Origin: Rapana venosa
Lineage: Eukaryota; Mollusca; Gastropoda; Neogastropoda; Muricidae
Direction: 5' to 3'
NCBI GenBank assembly: GCA_028751875.1
Contig: CM054157.1
Location: 49,159,982 to 49,223,981 of the forward strand
DNA: 64,000 bases
Every line of letters starts with the position of its first letter. Positions within the stretch are counted from its first letter, which is position 1. A program made the position numbers and the translations under genes. Shown here one piece after another: positions 42,413 to 49,729 of the stretch. The notes below the pieces were generated by a model. That model made no database searches, was not told the DNA's origin, and was given only the letters and a program-made list of their open reading frames with translations.

Positions 42413-43393
42413 CCTTGGATGAGACTATAATAGTATACACGGAGGTCCCGTGTGCGAACGCATGCAAAACATTTAGCGCACATGTTACAACCCCTTCCGC
42501 TTTAGGAAGAGTGGGCCATTGACATTGTGTGCCGGTGGGAAGGGATGACAAAATTGACAAAACTGCATTCCATTATCCTCCACATAAAAGAATAAATAAA
42601 TAAACACACACAGACACAGACACAGACATCCTTCCAATAAGACTATAAATAGAGGCCCCATGTACCAACCCATGCAGAACATCTTGGGCACATGTTAAAT
42701 CCTGTTCCGCTTTTTGAAAGAATAGGCCATTGTGTGCCAGTGGGAACAGATGACAAAATTTACAAAACCGCATACACACGGGGACTAGATGTAAAAAAGC
42801 ACTTGAGTGCTTATTCCATTATCCTCGATATAAAATAATAAAAGGTAAAAGGTAAAGGCGTCCCATAACCTATAAGGTCGTTGAGGAGCTAGGCGTCAGA
42901 GACCTCAGCTTCTCTAGGGCAAGCATATTGAGGGCGGCGCCCATCTCCTCTCCCTCGCTGCTTTACCTTCCCTGACCCTAAAGAGGGCAGGTACCCATTT
43001 ACAGCTGGGTGAACTGCATTGAAGCCAAAGCGCGCAAACGGTCACCCATCCAACTGGTAACCACGCTCGACGCTGCTTGGCTGGGGGAAAGCGAGTGCTC
43101 GAACCACTGAGCTATCCCGTCCGATATTATTATTATACATATTATAAAATAATAAATAAATATATATAAATAAATAAATAAAACACACACAAGACCTGAT
43201 CTACAGGAAAAGATTATTCGATAGGACTACTTGTTCTTTTACACCACAGGCAACCATAACGAGAAAAAGAATTAGCTGCTCAACTCCAGCGATATCATGC
43301 TTACTCAATTTTTTTACTTCTAGAAACTTACAAAACGGCTAAGGGCATCCTAATTGAACGCCAAAGATTCAACACACGCATTGCCGAAGACAT
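29951..43393 (-). CDS. MMAB: MMAB, ATP:cob(I)alamin adenosyltransferase (7 exons, last exon missing)
   Basis: The mitochondrial corrinoid adenosyltransferase transfers the adenosyl group of ATP to cob(I)alamin, making the cofactor of methylmalonyl-CoA mutase. Exons on the - strand, 5' to 3': 43393-43332, 42169-42105, 41131-41038, 40010-39953, 34906-34834, 32714-32617 and 30015-29951. All splice sites are GT/AG and all phases agree, giving 171 residues. The N-terminus is short and Arg-containing ([19 protein letters not shown]), compatible with mitochondrial import. TRTGDKGTS (37-45) is the N-terminal ATP-binding motif. GTTDEL (64-69), SSAR (110-113 region), ILPSGG (148-153) and [10 protein letters not shown] (162-171) are family signatures. 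The last coding exon, about 50-60 residues, was not found down to 23307 and may fall in the N gap. Head-to-head with SIRT4. Confidence 0.95.
30135..30290 (+). mobile_element. SINE C, diverged 5' half
   Basis: GAGTGGATAGAGTGCATAGC to CTCGATGTATAGACACAT, abutting a reversed SINE B. Confidence 0.65.
30285..30520 (-). mobile_element. SINE B, 3'-truncated
   Basis: Starts at ACAACTCTCTTGTTGCCATG; lacks the GGGTGGCGCTGCTCTTGTGG end. MMAB intron 6 side. Confidence 0.78.
30675..30965 (-). mobile_element. SINE A (tail 1 + core), head lost
   Basis: TTTTATATCAAGGATAATGG to GTTAACTCCAGGGGAAAATA and CCACTTGAACGGGAATCAAA. Confidence 0.82.
31124..31600 (+). mobile_element. LINE ORF2 C-terminal fragment (PPLGET family)
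   Basis: A 152-codon open stretch: [58 protein letters not shown] and [11 protein letters not shown], ending PPLGET. This is the longest copy of this family in the window. It lies in MMAB intron 6, antisense. Confidence 0.85.
31800..31888 (+). mobile_element. SINE A tail 2 fragment
   Basis: GTGGGCAAAAACGGTGGCAT and GGAGCTCTAGCCAAGGAATG. Confidence 0.7.
32000..32585. repeat. 32-34-bp palindrome-rich minisatellite
   Basis: About 17-18 copies of a unit built on ACACATCACAAACATGTTGTCACATGACATGTGT. CACATG-A-CATGTG is a perfect inverted repeat around one base and AACATGTT is self-complementary. Copies vary by loss of GT (32 bp) or C/A changes. Lies in MMAB intron 6, ending about 30 bp from the exon 6 donor. 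Confidence 0.93.
32617..32714 (-). CDS. MMAB: MMAB exon 6
   Basis: Acceptor ATGATTTCAG, donor GTAAGT. Encodes [20 protein letters not shown] and [12 protein letters not shown], matching the LE-x-WID and LPPL-x-x-FILP motifs. The 32-34-bp minisatellite begins about 30 bp beyond the donor in the intron. Confidence 0.95.
32725..33480. other. Unclassified AT-rich intron sequence
   Basis: MMAB intron 5. Contains a possible nonautonomous element starting ACCGTATATGCCTTATAGGC near 32786. No protein motif, terminal inverted repeat or SINE head recognised. Tail-2-like remnant at 33490-33565. Confidence 0.4.
33805..33980. repeat. GATGAT/ACGACG repeats with reversed F tail
   Basis: ATAATGACGACGATGATG, then TATGGAATGTATATAATGCT (F, reversed), then CACACAAACACACA. 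Confidence 0.72.
34005..34490. repeat. Degenerate (GTGTA)n-like region
   Basis: Nearly 500 bp built from TAGTGTAGTG, CAGTGTAGT and similar pentamer mixtures with no fixed period. MMAB intron 5. Confidence 0.8.
34508..34572 (-). mobile_element. PPLGET-family LINE terminal fragment
   Basis: Only the last ~20 codons and the 3' end (GAAGAAGAAG on the - strand) of the family remain. The adjoining 34573-34740 is an unclassified moderately repeated sequence. Confidence 0.65.
34834..34906 (-). CDS. MMAB: MMAB exon 5
   Basis: Acceptor GTGTTTCAG, donor GTATGT. Encodes [20 protein letters not shown] and PAHL; the family has IQC-x-LQDVGS-x-LATP. Its 5' side is under 80 bp from the start of the 19-bp array; its 3' side runs straight into a CA tract. 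Confidence 0.95.
34980..37850. repeat. 19-bp minisatellite array (~2.9 kb)
   Basis: About 150 copies of TCAGTTATCAAAACCTCTG and variants (CTTTG, CTTCG, CTTCA, CTCCG). Recurrent length variants add CAGTCAGT or TCATGTCAGT. The unit has no stop codon in any + strand frame and 19 is not a multiple of 3, so all three frames stay open for up to 944 codons, cycling through a 19-residue period. That openness is a property of the repeat, not evidence of a protein. Lies in MMAB intron 4, starting under 80 bp from exon 5. Confidence 0.95.
37848..38058 (-). mobile_element. SINE A (tail 1 + core) inserted in the 19-bp array
   Basis: TTCTTTTATATCAAGGATAA to GTCTCATCCGAAGGATC, with 19-bp repeat units on both sides. 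Lacks the head. Confidence 0.85.
38059..38142. repeat. Detached end of the 19-bp array
   Basis: Four to five more units of the same 19-bp repeat after a SINE A insertion (37848-38058) that split the array. Confidence 0.9.
38455..38735 (+). mobile_element. Repeat I with embedded SINE A tail 1
   Basis: GTCAGAGTATGGCTGCCTAT and CCAGTGTGCGCTTACAGTCT, then SINE A tail 1 (GGAGACTGGATGTAAAAAAG to TCCTCAATATAAAAG, 38553-38600), then GTGATTTCCATGTGGGATGA and the CAGGGTGTTAAGCTGG end of repeat I. Confidence 0.7.
38920..39128 (-). mobile_element. SINE A (tail 1 + core)
   Basis: TTTTATATTGAGGAGAATGG to GTTTATAGTCTCATCCGAAA. Confidence 0.82.
39208..39312 (-). mobile_element. SINE A tail 2 fragment
   Basis: TCGACTAGAAGTTTGAGGTT to GTAGCTGCATTCCGACTTCA; joined to a reversed SINE C. 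Confidence 0.72.
39315..39572 (-). mobile_element. SINE C
   Basis: Directly adjoins a reversed SINE A tail on its left; head AGTCGAGTGGTTAAGG-like at the right end in reverse. Confidence 0.75.
39583..39920 (+). mobile_element. SINE A (head 1 + core + tail 1), full length
   Basis: GGGATAGCCAAGTGGTTAGA, box B GGTTCGATTCCC, CCTGGAGTTAACATCAGTGC, tail 1 to CTCGACATAAAAGAATAAGA. The best full-length copy in the window, ending 33 bp before MMAB exon 4 donor. Confidence 0.88.
39953..40010 (-). CDS. MMAB: MMAB exon 4
   Basis: Acceptor TTCTTTTTCAG, donor GTAATT. Encodes [19 protein letters not shown], the variable helix after GTTDEL. The following intron (34907-39952) contains the 19-bp minisatellite. 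Confidence 0.9.
40118..40535 (-). mobile_element. SINE B
   Basis: Full copy from TATACCACTTTAAGTCACAA to CTCTAGACCACCGATCC, about 110 bp from MMAB exon 4. Confidence 0.83.
40855..40960 (-). mobile_element. SINE A tail 2 fragment
   Basis: CTATGGCTAGAGCTCTGAGG to GTAGCTGCATTCTGACTTAG. Confidence 0.75.
41038..41131 (-). CDS. MMAB: MMAB exon 3
   Basis: Acceptor TTGCTTTCAG, donor GTGAGA. Encodes [20 protein letters not shown] followed by [11 protein letters not shown]. The FTG-x-R-x-PKDD and GTTDEL motifs are near-identical to vertebrate MMAB. Confidence 0.95.
41302..41440. repeat. (TG)n microsatellite
   Basis: About 60 TG dinucleotides with short interruptions in MMAB intron 2. Confidence 0.95.
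41440..41745 (-). mobile_element. SINE A (tail 2 end + core + head 2)
   Basis: GGTAGCTGCATTCTGACTTC, then AAACTGGAAAGAAAAGGGAA and TCTTAACCATCCTGCCTCCT (head 2 in reverse). Confidence 0.72.
42105..42169 (-). CDS. MMAB: MMAB exon 2
   Basis: Acceptor CTGGCTGCAG, donor GTTGGG. Encodes [20 protein letters not shown] plus K, containing the KIYT-x-TGDKG nucleotide-binding start of the domain. Sixty-five bases: one completing a Leu codon, 21 codons, one carried over. Confidence 0.93.
42299..42410. repeat. Two (CA)n tracts
   Basis: CA tracts separated by GAAGGCAACCATCATGCAGG, directly upstream of a SINE A core. MMAB intron 1. Confidence 0.93.
42412..42600 (+). mobile_element. SINE A core + tail 1
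   Basis: GTCCTTGGATGAGACTATAA to CATTATCCTCCACATAAAAG; has an internal deletion in the tail. Confidence 0.78.
42625..42842 (+). mobile_element. SINE A core + tail 1
   Basis: CATCCTTCCAATAAGACTAT to CATTATCCTCGATATAAAAT, directly before a reversed SINE D. Confidence 0.82.
42842..43125 (-). mobile_element. SINE D, full length
   Basis: Retains GGTCACCCATCCAACTGG (5S-like, reverse) and CTGAGCTATCCCGTCC. MMAB intron 1, about 200 bp from exon 1. Confidence 0.8.
43332..43393 (-). CDS. MMAB: MMAB exon 1 (start and targeting peptide)
   Basis: ATG at 43393 is preceded in frame by a TGA about 30 bases upstream, so this start is bounded. Twenty codons plus two bases, then donor GTAAGT. The peptide has four Arg and no acidic residue, as expected for a mitochondrial presequence. 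The phase-2 end matches exon 2. Confidence 0.82.
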
Positions 43394-43807
43394 TTCGTCT
43401 GCTGCAAGTATTTCGAAGGTAGATCACTCCAATATAGAACTTGTTGATCTTGCTAATTCTTTCGGTGATTCTTATCAGCAGAAGAATATCCCTCACTCAC
43501 AAAGCTACGGTGTTTTTAAAAATTCTTAGCGACAAACAAAATATACAGCTCTTCTTTTGCTTACATAATATAATCCGAATAAGTTATTCTAGAATTGTAA
43601 ATATGAGGATTGTTCAATTCTTATTTGGTTTGTCAGTCATCACAGGGGACGTAACCCCGTAACCTTGTAATGTTTCATAACTTTAAATGGCTCTGTGTCC
43701 TCTCTAGCCTAGGTTAGAAAGTCGGATAATCTGTAGTCTTTCGCCGGTTACAGACAGTCAAACGCAGTTAAAATTTCTGGATTACTTCAGCGTTTTGTAT
43801 GTAAAAG
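43394..43807. promoter_or_regulatory. Candidate bidirectional MMAB/SIRT4 promoter
   Basis: 414 bp separate the divergent start codons of MMAB (ATG at 43393, - strand) and SIRT4 (ATG at 43808, + strand). The segment has no recognisable SINE, LINE or microsatellite, unusual in this window, which suggests constraint. I see no clear TATA box at a useful distance on either side. It must contain both 5' UTRs and, unless unseen upstream exons exist, both promoters. Inferred from layout only. Confidence 0.55.
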
Positions 43808-44262
43808 ATGGCTTTGGCAAAAAGTTTTAAAATGTGCTGTTTCTTGTTACCGAAAAGTGGCCATGGGAAAAGTATTGTCTGCTTGAGCCATTGCCTGAAA
43901 GTGAAAGTGAAACACTCTACCTCAAGCAAAAGCCTGGCATTCGTCCCTCAAAGCGAAGAACCACCAGAAGAAGACATCTATCAAATGGCAGAGTTTATTG
44001 CAAAAGCCAGAAGACTCTTTGTCCTCACCGGTGCAGGTATTTCAACTGAAAGTGGTATACCCGATTACAGATCTGAAGGAGTAGGCCTGTACGCCAGAAG
44101 TAACAACCGACCCATTCAGTATGCAGACTTTTTAAACAGTTCTGAACTTCGCCGGAGGTATTGGGCCAGAAACTATGTAGGCTGGCCAAGTTTTTCGTCC
44201 CATGAACCAAACGAAGGTCACTACATCCTCAGTCAGTTGGAACAAGATGGAAACATTCATTG
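43808..44262 (+). CDS. SIRT4: SIRT4 exon 1
   Basis: Encodes the basic, Ser/Cys-rich N-terminus (targeting peptide, about 45 residues) and the first half of the NAD-binding fold. Met9 is an alternative start. The donor GTGTGT begins a short TG run, and a SINE A copy begins only about 15 bp inside the intron. Confidence 0.95.
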
Positions 44263-44652
44263 GTGTGTGTGTATGTGTTCTTTTATTTCGAGGATAATGG
44301 AATAAGAACTCTTTTTTTTTAACATCCAGTCCACATGTGTATGCAGTTTTGTAAATTTTGTCATCCGTTCCCACCAGCACACAGTGGCCTACTCTTCTGA
44401 AAAGCGGAATGGGTTTTAACATGTGCACAAGATGTTCTGCATACGTTCACACACGGGACATCAGTTGAAGTCTCATCTGAAGAACTTGGGTGGGGGGGGG
44501 GGGCAGTGGAGTCAGCACTGATGTTAACTCCGGTTTATAGTCTTTGTGCGTGCCACTATTTTTGCCCACCACGAATTTGGGATGTATGCTAGGTATGTTT
44601 CTGTAACCCACCGAACGCTGACATGCATTACAAGATGTTTAACAAAAACCTG

Positions 44653-44697
<45 letters not shown>

Positions 44698-47600
44698 TAT
44701 ATATGATATTCTGCATATGTATATATATATATACACAAAAAGAATAAACCATTATTCACCACCCATAATTCACCCGACGCCACTGAGATTCAAACTCTTG
44801 ACTTCCTGGACCCAACAACTCATGTGGTTTTCATTAATGGGTCTGCAGGCTGGTGACACAAAACGTAGACGCCCTCCACTATAAAGCCGGCAGCACCAAA
44901 GTGACAGAGCTGCACGGCAGTGCTCATCGCGTCGTCTGCCTGTCGTGTAACGACATGATGCCCCGCACCACCATGCAGAAGCAAATCAAGGCCCTCAACC
45001 CTGACTGGCATGCGCAGTCTTCGCAAATCGCGCCGGATGGTGATATCAATCTGACTCCAGAGCAGATCCAAGGTTTTCAGGTCAGTGTTGAGGTGGTTTG
45101 CTTTTTTACAGCTAGCAATGGGAGAAATAGTAAAGGTGAGAGAGAGGGAAGGGTCAAAGTCAAAGTTTTGTTTTCAGATGGTACATTGTTCATCAAGCCA
45201 TGATCTATCTAAAGAAAATAAGACAGAAAAAAAGATAATATATATGCAGACATAGAATAAAAAAGCTAATCAATGATAAACCATACAAATTAAACAAGAA
45301 AAGACAATAACATATGCATACATGGAATTAAAAACAAAACAAAAAACCCTGAACAATATTAAACCATACATTTCAAATAATTCAAAAATCTTGAAAAGGG
45401 TGTGTGTGTGTGTGTGTTGGGAGGGGGAGTGGCAAGGGGAGGATTGACTTCATATTTGTCTTCTTTGTGCAATCACTCTCAGGATAATATTTAGTAACAG
45501 TTATTTCAAAAACACAACCAAAAAACAAAATAAAATGGTTGCACTTATATAATATACAAAATTCACCATTGTCTGTTAACCTCAGCCAATGAACAGGAAT
45601 CAAATTTTATTGACAAAAGGTAGAAAGTAAGAGAACTTAAAAAAATAATAAAATTTTACCCTTGAATTTTTCTAGCACAGATTGGGGGGTGGGGGGGGGA
45701 TGCCCTGATTTATGCTGAAAAATTACTTGGCATTCCTTCAGTATGTGTGTATGTTTGTGTGTGTGTGTGTGTGTGTGTGTGCGTGCATGTGTGTGTAGGC
45801 ATGTGTATGTACATGCATATATTATATGTATTTTCATTTGTTCTTTTGTTGAATCGTCTTCTTACTTACACTGTTACTGTGATGTCAGGTGCATAGACAC
45901 TTTGATTTGTTGCTTTACAAGATTCAGCGCTATATAAATTCCATACATTATTATTATTATTATAGACATGTGTGTGCATATATATACAGTTGGGGGGGGG
46001 GGGGGGGGGAGTGTAGGTGTATGTTGCATTGGATAAAGATGGGAGCTAAAAAAGACCACAGAAGGTTTTCTCAGCTTAAGCATTCAACGTTTACGGTATC
46101 ACCGGAGTTGGAATGCAGCTACCTTTAAGGGTGGAGGAAAAAAGTTCTCATACGCAAAGAAAACGCTGTTTTCCTTTATGCCACGCTACAGGTGCCAGGG
46201 TGCAAACAGTGTGGGGGGATCTTGAAACCAGAGATCGTTTTCTTCGGCGACAACGTGCCTCAACCCATCGTCAAAGCCAGCTTCAACAGACTGTGCGAGT
46301 GCGACGCCATGCTTGTTGTAGGATCGTCCCTTCAGGTGATGACTTTTTGTCCTCATGGATGAAATTGTTGGGGTTTTTGTGTGTGTGTTTTGGTTATTGT
46401 TTTGTTTTTTTGATGGATGCTATAGCCAAGTGGTTAAGACCGGTCAACTTCAATCTCATGGGTCTATGAAGTCGTGGGTTTGAATCTTGGTGGGTGGCAT
46501 CTGGTGGATTAAGGGTGTGGATTTTTACCGTCTCCAAGGTCAGGCCTGCCAGTGTCTTAATTCTCTTTGTATATAAACACATGCAGAAGATTCAACATGC
46601 ACGTTAAAGATCCTGTAATTCACGTCAGCATTCGGTGGTTTGGGCACGTTAAACGGAGAGCAGACCACCACATCGTAAAAAGAGCAATGAACTTTGTAGT
46701 GGATGGAAAGAGACCGAAGGGAAGACCTAGCAAAACCTGGGCTGCCTGTATTGCAGATGATCTTAGAGAAAGGGGCATAAATAAGGAGGAAGCTCAAAAC
46801 AGAGAGAGATGGGGAAGGCTCATCAATGTCAAACCTCCCCTGGGAGAAACATGACAAAAAGGCAGAAGAAGACAGATTTGGTGAGTTACAGAAGCACGAA
46901 AGTACCCAGCATTCATCCCCGAAGTCGAAATGCGGCCACCTTCATGGTGGAAAAAACCAGTTGTATACAGCAAAATCTCTCCATTGGTGACCCTCGGAGC
47001 TGTAGCTGAGTAACCAAAAGAAGAAAATGGGTTTTTTTTCCCTTTTTTTCCATATGATCTCTCTTTGCGTTTGGTTACCAGGTGGGGTGTGTAGTGCCTG
47101 GTCTTCTGTACTTTTCATTTTTGCAGGAGGTCTGCCTGCTGGCCTCAGCCAACATTCTGAATTCAAAGCAGCTCATTTCATTGTGCAGGGTGCATGCTGG
47201 GTTATGTTTGCATTTCCATAATCCACCGAATGCCGACATGAATAACGGGATCTTTAACATGCATATTTGATCTTCTGCATGTGTATATATACATGAAGGT
47301 AATTAAGATGCTGACAGGTTTGTACTTAAGTTGATTGTGGAGATTGTAAAAAATCCACCACCACCCCCCCTCCCTCCCACCCAATTTACCAGACGCTGCC
47401 GAGATTTAAACCCGCAACTTCATGGACCCATGGGATTGAAGTCAAACGGCCTTAACCGCTTGGCTATAGCGTCCACCTTTATTTCATATGAAATTGTTGT
47501 TGCTCCATGTTGCCCAGCTTAGGGGTTATCCAGACTGTGCACTCTGACCCAACCTTGGAATCACTGCAAGTAAGTAAGGCACACAATGGCCTACTCTTAC

Positions 47601-49112
47601 GAAGAGTGGAACAGGATTTAACATGTACGCAAGATGTTCTGCGTGCGTTTGCAAGACTGTAAGTACACAAAGGATGAGACGTTTGCCTGTATGACTCTCT
47701 TCAAGTACCTTGCCACTCAGGCAGCCAAACTTTGACTTCAGAGGATGGTTGTTGGTTGGCACATATCTGTCCCTAATTTTCAGCAGCATCTTTCACCTTC
47801 TAAGTGTTGTTCCGAGTGTGTGTGTGCGTGCGCGTGTATACGTGCGCGCGCATGGATTTGAAATCTGTTGCTCATTATGTTTAAGGAGAGTTGCATGCCT
47901 GTAAATGATTGAGTGCAAGCGCTTCGATTTGTTTGTTTTTTTACAAGATTCAGCGCTATATAAATTCCATATATTATTATTATTGTTTGGTTGGCTGGCT
48001 TTGTTTTGTTTGGGGTTTGGGTTGTTTGTTTAAACAATGTATATACTTACACTGGGTTGGGGGGTGGCGTTTAGTGTAGTGGTTAGAGCACTGTGCTCAC
48101 AATTTGACGGCCCACCGAGCCACCACCAAAGACACCCATTCAAGGGGATTTTTTTTCCCCTGGAGTTAACAACTCCACTAAACTAAGGCCCCCTGTGTGA
48201 AAATGCACACCAGACATTGTGTGCACATGTTAAAACCCATTCTGCCTTTTGGAAGAGTAGGCAGTTCATGCTGGCAAGAACAGGTGACCAAAAAACAAAA
48301 GAAAGTGCATGCACATTGATGTCATGTAAGACATCATTCCAAAGTCTGAACGCTAAAAAAAAAAAAAAAAAATGTACATGATGACACAGTAAGATTGCAG
48401 GAAGACTTGGGGGGGAAAGGTATGTGCATATGCGTGGGAGCGTGTATGCTTTTTTACTGTCTTCCCACTTTTTATTTAGTATAAGACAAATAGGGAAAAA
48501 GGACTTATTAGAAGAGAAAAAAAGAGAAGCCAAAAGTGTGTGCACATGAGTGTGTGTTGTATATTGTGCTAGTAGGCCTACCATGTGTATGTGCATGCGT
48601 GCGTGTGCACTGTGCTTGTATTTAATTTGTGTGTATAACTGTATGTGTGTGTAGGTGTATGTGTGTGCGTATGTATGTGTGGTGTATGTGTGCACGTGCA
48701 TTATTTTTATTAGTGCTTTTTTACATCCAGTCCCCGTGTGTATGCTGTTTTGTAAACTCTGTCATCTGTTCCCACCGGCACACAATGGCCTACTCTTATG
48801 AAAAGCGGAACAGGATTTAACATGTGCGCAAGATGTTCTGCGTTATTGTATGTATGCCTCTGTGTGTGTGTGTGTGTGTCACTGTGTGTGTATGTGTGTA
48901 TTCATGTATGTGTATCAATTCCAACCGACACATGTTTCTAGGTGTACTCAGGATTTCGCTTCACAGACAGAGCGAAGAAAGCACACACACCAATCGCTGC
49001 ACTCAACATCGGACCGACCAGAGCCGACCCCTTCGTGAGCGTGAAGATCAGCGCCAGATGTGGACCCGTCCTACGACGAGTGTATGAAATTTTGACATCG
49101 TCTGCGTCCTGA
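43808..49112 (+). CDS. SIRT4: SIRT4, mitochondrial sirtuin (4 exons, complete)
   Basis: NAD-dependent class II sirtuin of the mitochondrial matrix; family members show lipoamidase, deacylase and ADP-ribosyltransferase activity on acyl-CoA and amino-acid metabolism enzymes. Exons 43808-44262, 44849-45080, 46192-46335 and 48942-49112 join in phase to 333 residues (human SIRT4 is 314). An in-frame TAA two codons before the ATG bounds the start. GAGISTESGIPDYRSE (75-90) is the NAD-binding motif. RYWARNYVGWP (117-127) is SIRT4-typical. TQNVD (155-159) and catalytic His174 in ELHG follow. Zinc ligands are Cys182, Cys185, Cys233 and Cys236. FFGD (246-249) and GSSLQ close the Rossmann part, and NIGPTRAD is near the end. 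No key residue is missing. Confidence 0.97.
44278..44545 (-). mobile_element. SINE A (tail 1 + core) at SIRT4 exon 1 donor
   Basis: TTCTTTTATTTCGAGGATAA to GTCAGCACTGATGTTAACTC. Starts about 15 bp after the splice donor. Confidence 0.82.
44575..44830 (-). mobile_element. SINE C with TA expansion
   Basis: GGTATGTTTCTGTAACCCAC to TTGACTTCCTGGACCCA. The tRNA-like head is lost just before SIRT4 exon 2. Confidence 0.72.
44655..44745. repeat. (TA)n / CATA microsatellite
   Basis: Expansion of the A/T-rich 3' segment of a - strand SINE C in SIRT4 intron 1. Confidence 0.85.
44849..45080 (+). CDS. SIRT4: SIRT4 exon 2
   Basis: Acceptor GGGTCTGCAG, donor GTCAGT. Encodes LVTQNVDALHYKAGSTKVTE and the catalytic HG. 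The first zinc pair, the small zinc/helical module and APDGDI follow. Its acceptor lies just downstream of a SINE C tRNA-like head on the opposite strand. Confidence 0.96.
45890..45965 (+). repeat. F tail
   Basis: ACTTTGATTTGTTGCTTTAC, CAGCGCTATATAAATTCCAT, (TTA)n. SIRT4 intron 2. Confidence 0.8.
46192..46335 (+). CDS. SIRT4: SIRT4 exon 3
   Basis: Acceptor CACGCTACAG, donor GTGATG. Encodes VPGCKQCGGILKPEIVFFGD and ends MLVVGSSLQ: the second zinc pair and the return to the Rossmann fold. Forty-eight codons, phase 0 at both ends. Confidence 0.96.
46415..46912 (+). mobile_element. SINE C split by a LINE fragment
   Basis: 5' part 46415-46636 with intact head (TAGCCAAGTGG, GGTTTGAATC), 3' part 46872-46912 (GGTGAGTTACAGAAGCACGA). 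The insert is a PPLGET-family LINE. Confidence 0.8.
46637..46870 (+). mobile_element. PPLGET-family LINE fragment nested in SINE C
   Basis: Encodes RWFGHVKRRADHHIVKRAM to PPLGET. On the left, SINE C stops at GCATTCGGTGG; on the right it resumes at TTTGGTGAGTTACAGAAGCACG. The LINE therefore inserted into an older SINE C, with a short TTYGGTG duplication. In SIRT4 intron 3. Confidence 0.82.
46915..47020 (+). mobile_element. SINE A tail 2 fragment
   Basis: CCCCGAAGTCGAAATGCGGC to CTCGGAGCTGTAGCTGAGTA. Confidence 0.72.
47065..47476 (-). mobile_element. SINE C, full length
   Basis: From GGTGGGGTGTGTAGTGCCTG and GCAGGAGGTCTGCCTGCTGG to the head GGCCTTAACCGCTTGGCTAT in reverse. Confidence 0.8.
47515..47990. 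repeat. Composite: repeat I, SINE A core piece, F tail
   Basis: ACTGTGCACTCTGACCCAAC (repeat I), 47575-47652 SINE A core reversed (CACAATGGCCTACTCTTACG), repeat I end (CTTGCCACTCAGGCAGCC), then TTTCAGCAGCATCTTTCACC and an F tail at 47905-47985. SIRT4 intron 3. Confidence 0.68.
48065..48350 (+). mobile_element. SINE A (head 1 + core), diverged
   Basis: GTAGTGGTTAGAGCACTGTG, TCCCCTGGAGTTAACAACTC, core to GGCAAGAACAGGTGACC; box B region disrupted. Confidence 0.72.
48712..48842 (-). mobile_element. SINE A (tail 1 + core fragment)
   Basis: GCTTTTTTACATCCAGTCCC to GTGCGCAAGATGTTCTGCGT; 100 bp before SIRT4 exon 4. Confidence 0.78.
48942..49112 (+). CDS. SIRT4: SIRT4 exon 4 (terminal)
   Basis: Acceptor CATGTTTCTAG. 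Encodes VYSGFRFTDRAKKAHTPIAA and LNIGPTRADPF, then ends EILTSSAS and TGA at 49110-49112. The VYSG and NIGPTR motifs match SIRT4. Confidence 0.95.
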   Translation: MYSGFRFTDRAKKAHTPIAALNIGPTRADPFVSVKISARCGPVLRRVYEILTSSAS

Positions 49113-49324
49113 AATTTCTCACGCCACGTTTTTCCTTCCTTGTTTCCTATCCTTTAACTTCTTTGGAAGTTTAAGAGTTTTGTTTTGAAAGCGAGTTCCA
49201 TGTCCCATTCTATAAGTTTGACCATCTGCCATATAAGAGTTCAATAGTTTTAGTGAGGGGTTGAGGGTTTTTTCAGAAGGAAAGAATGTGTGTGAGGAAG
49301 TCATATCTGATTTTGTGTGTGTGT

Positions 49325-49715
49325 TTTGTTCCTCAGCTAAAGCTCCAGGGTTCACCAATGGTGAGATTGTTGCGTATGCGACTGTTTACCCACAATTAAG
49401 GTAGCATGAGGTCTGAACATGACACCATATGCATGTTATTTTTTATAATATTGTCATATGCTCCTACCAGCATGCAATGGCCCTCTCTTTTGTAAGGTGG
49501 AACGGGTTTTATGTTAGTGCAAGATGTTCTGTGTGCATTTGCACACGGGACCTCTGTTAAGAGTCATATCCAAAGAACTTTTGGGGGGAGTGGAGTCAGT
49601 ACTGATTTCAACACTAGTGGAAAAGTCCCATAGAATGGGTGCCTCAGTCAGGGCTTGAACCCAGGCCATCAGATCACAAGCGCAACGATCTAGCATTAAC
49701 CTACCCCTCCCCCTA
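49325..49715 (-). mobile_element. SINE A (head 1 + core + tail 2)
   Basis: CAGCTAAAGCTCCAGGGTTC to ATCACAAGCGCAACGATCTA. SIRT4 3' flank. Confidence 0.78.
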
Positions 49716-49729
49716 TAACAACATTTTGA

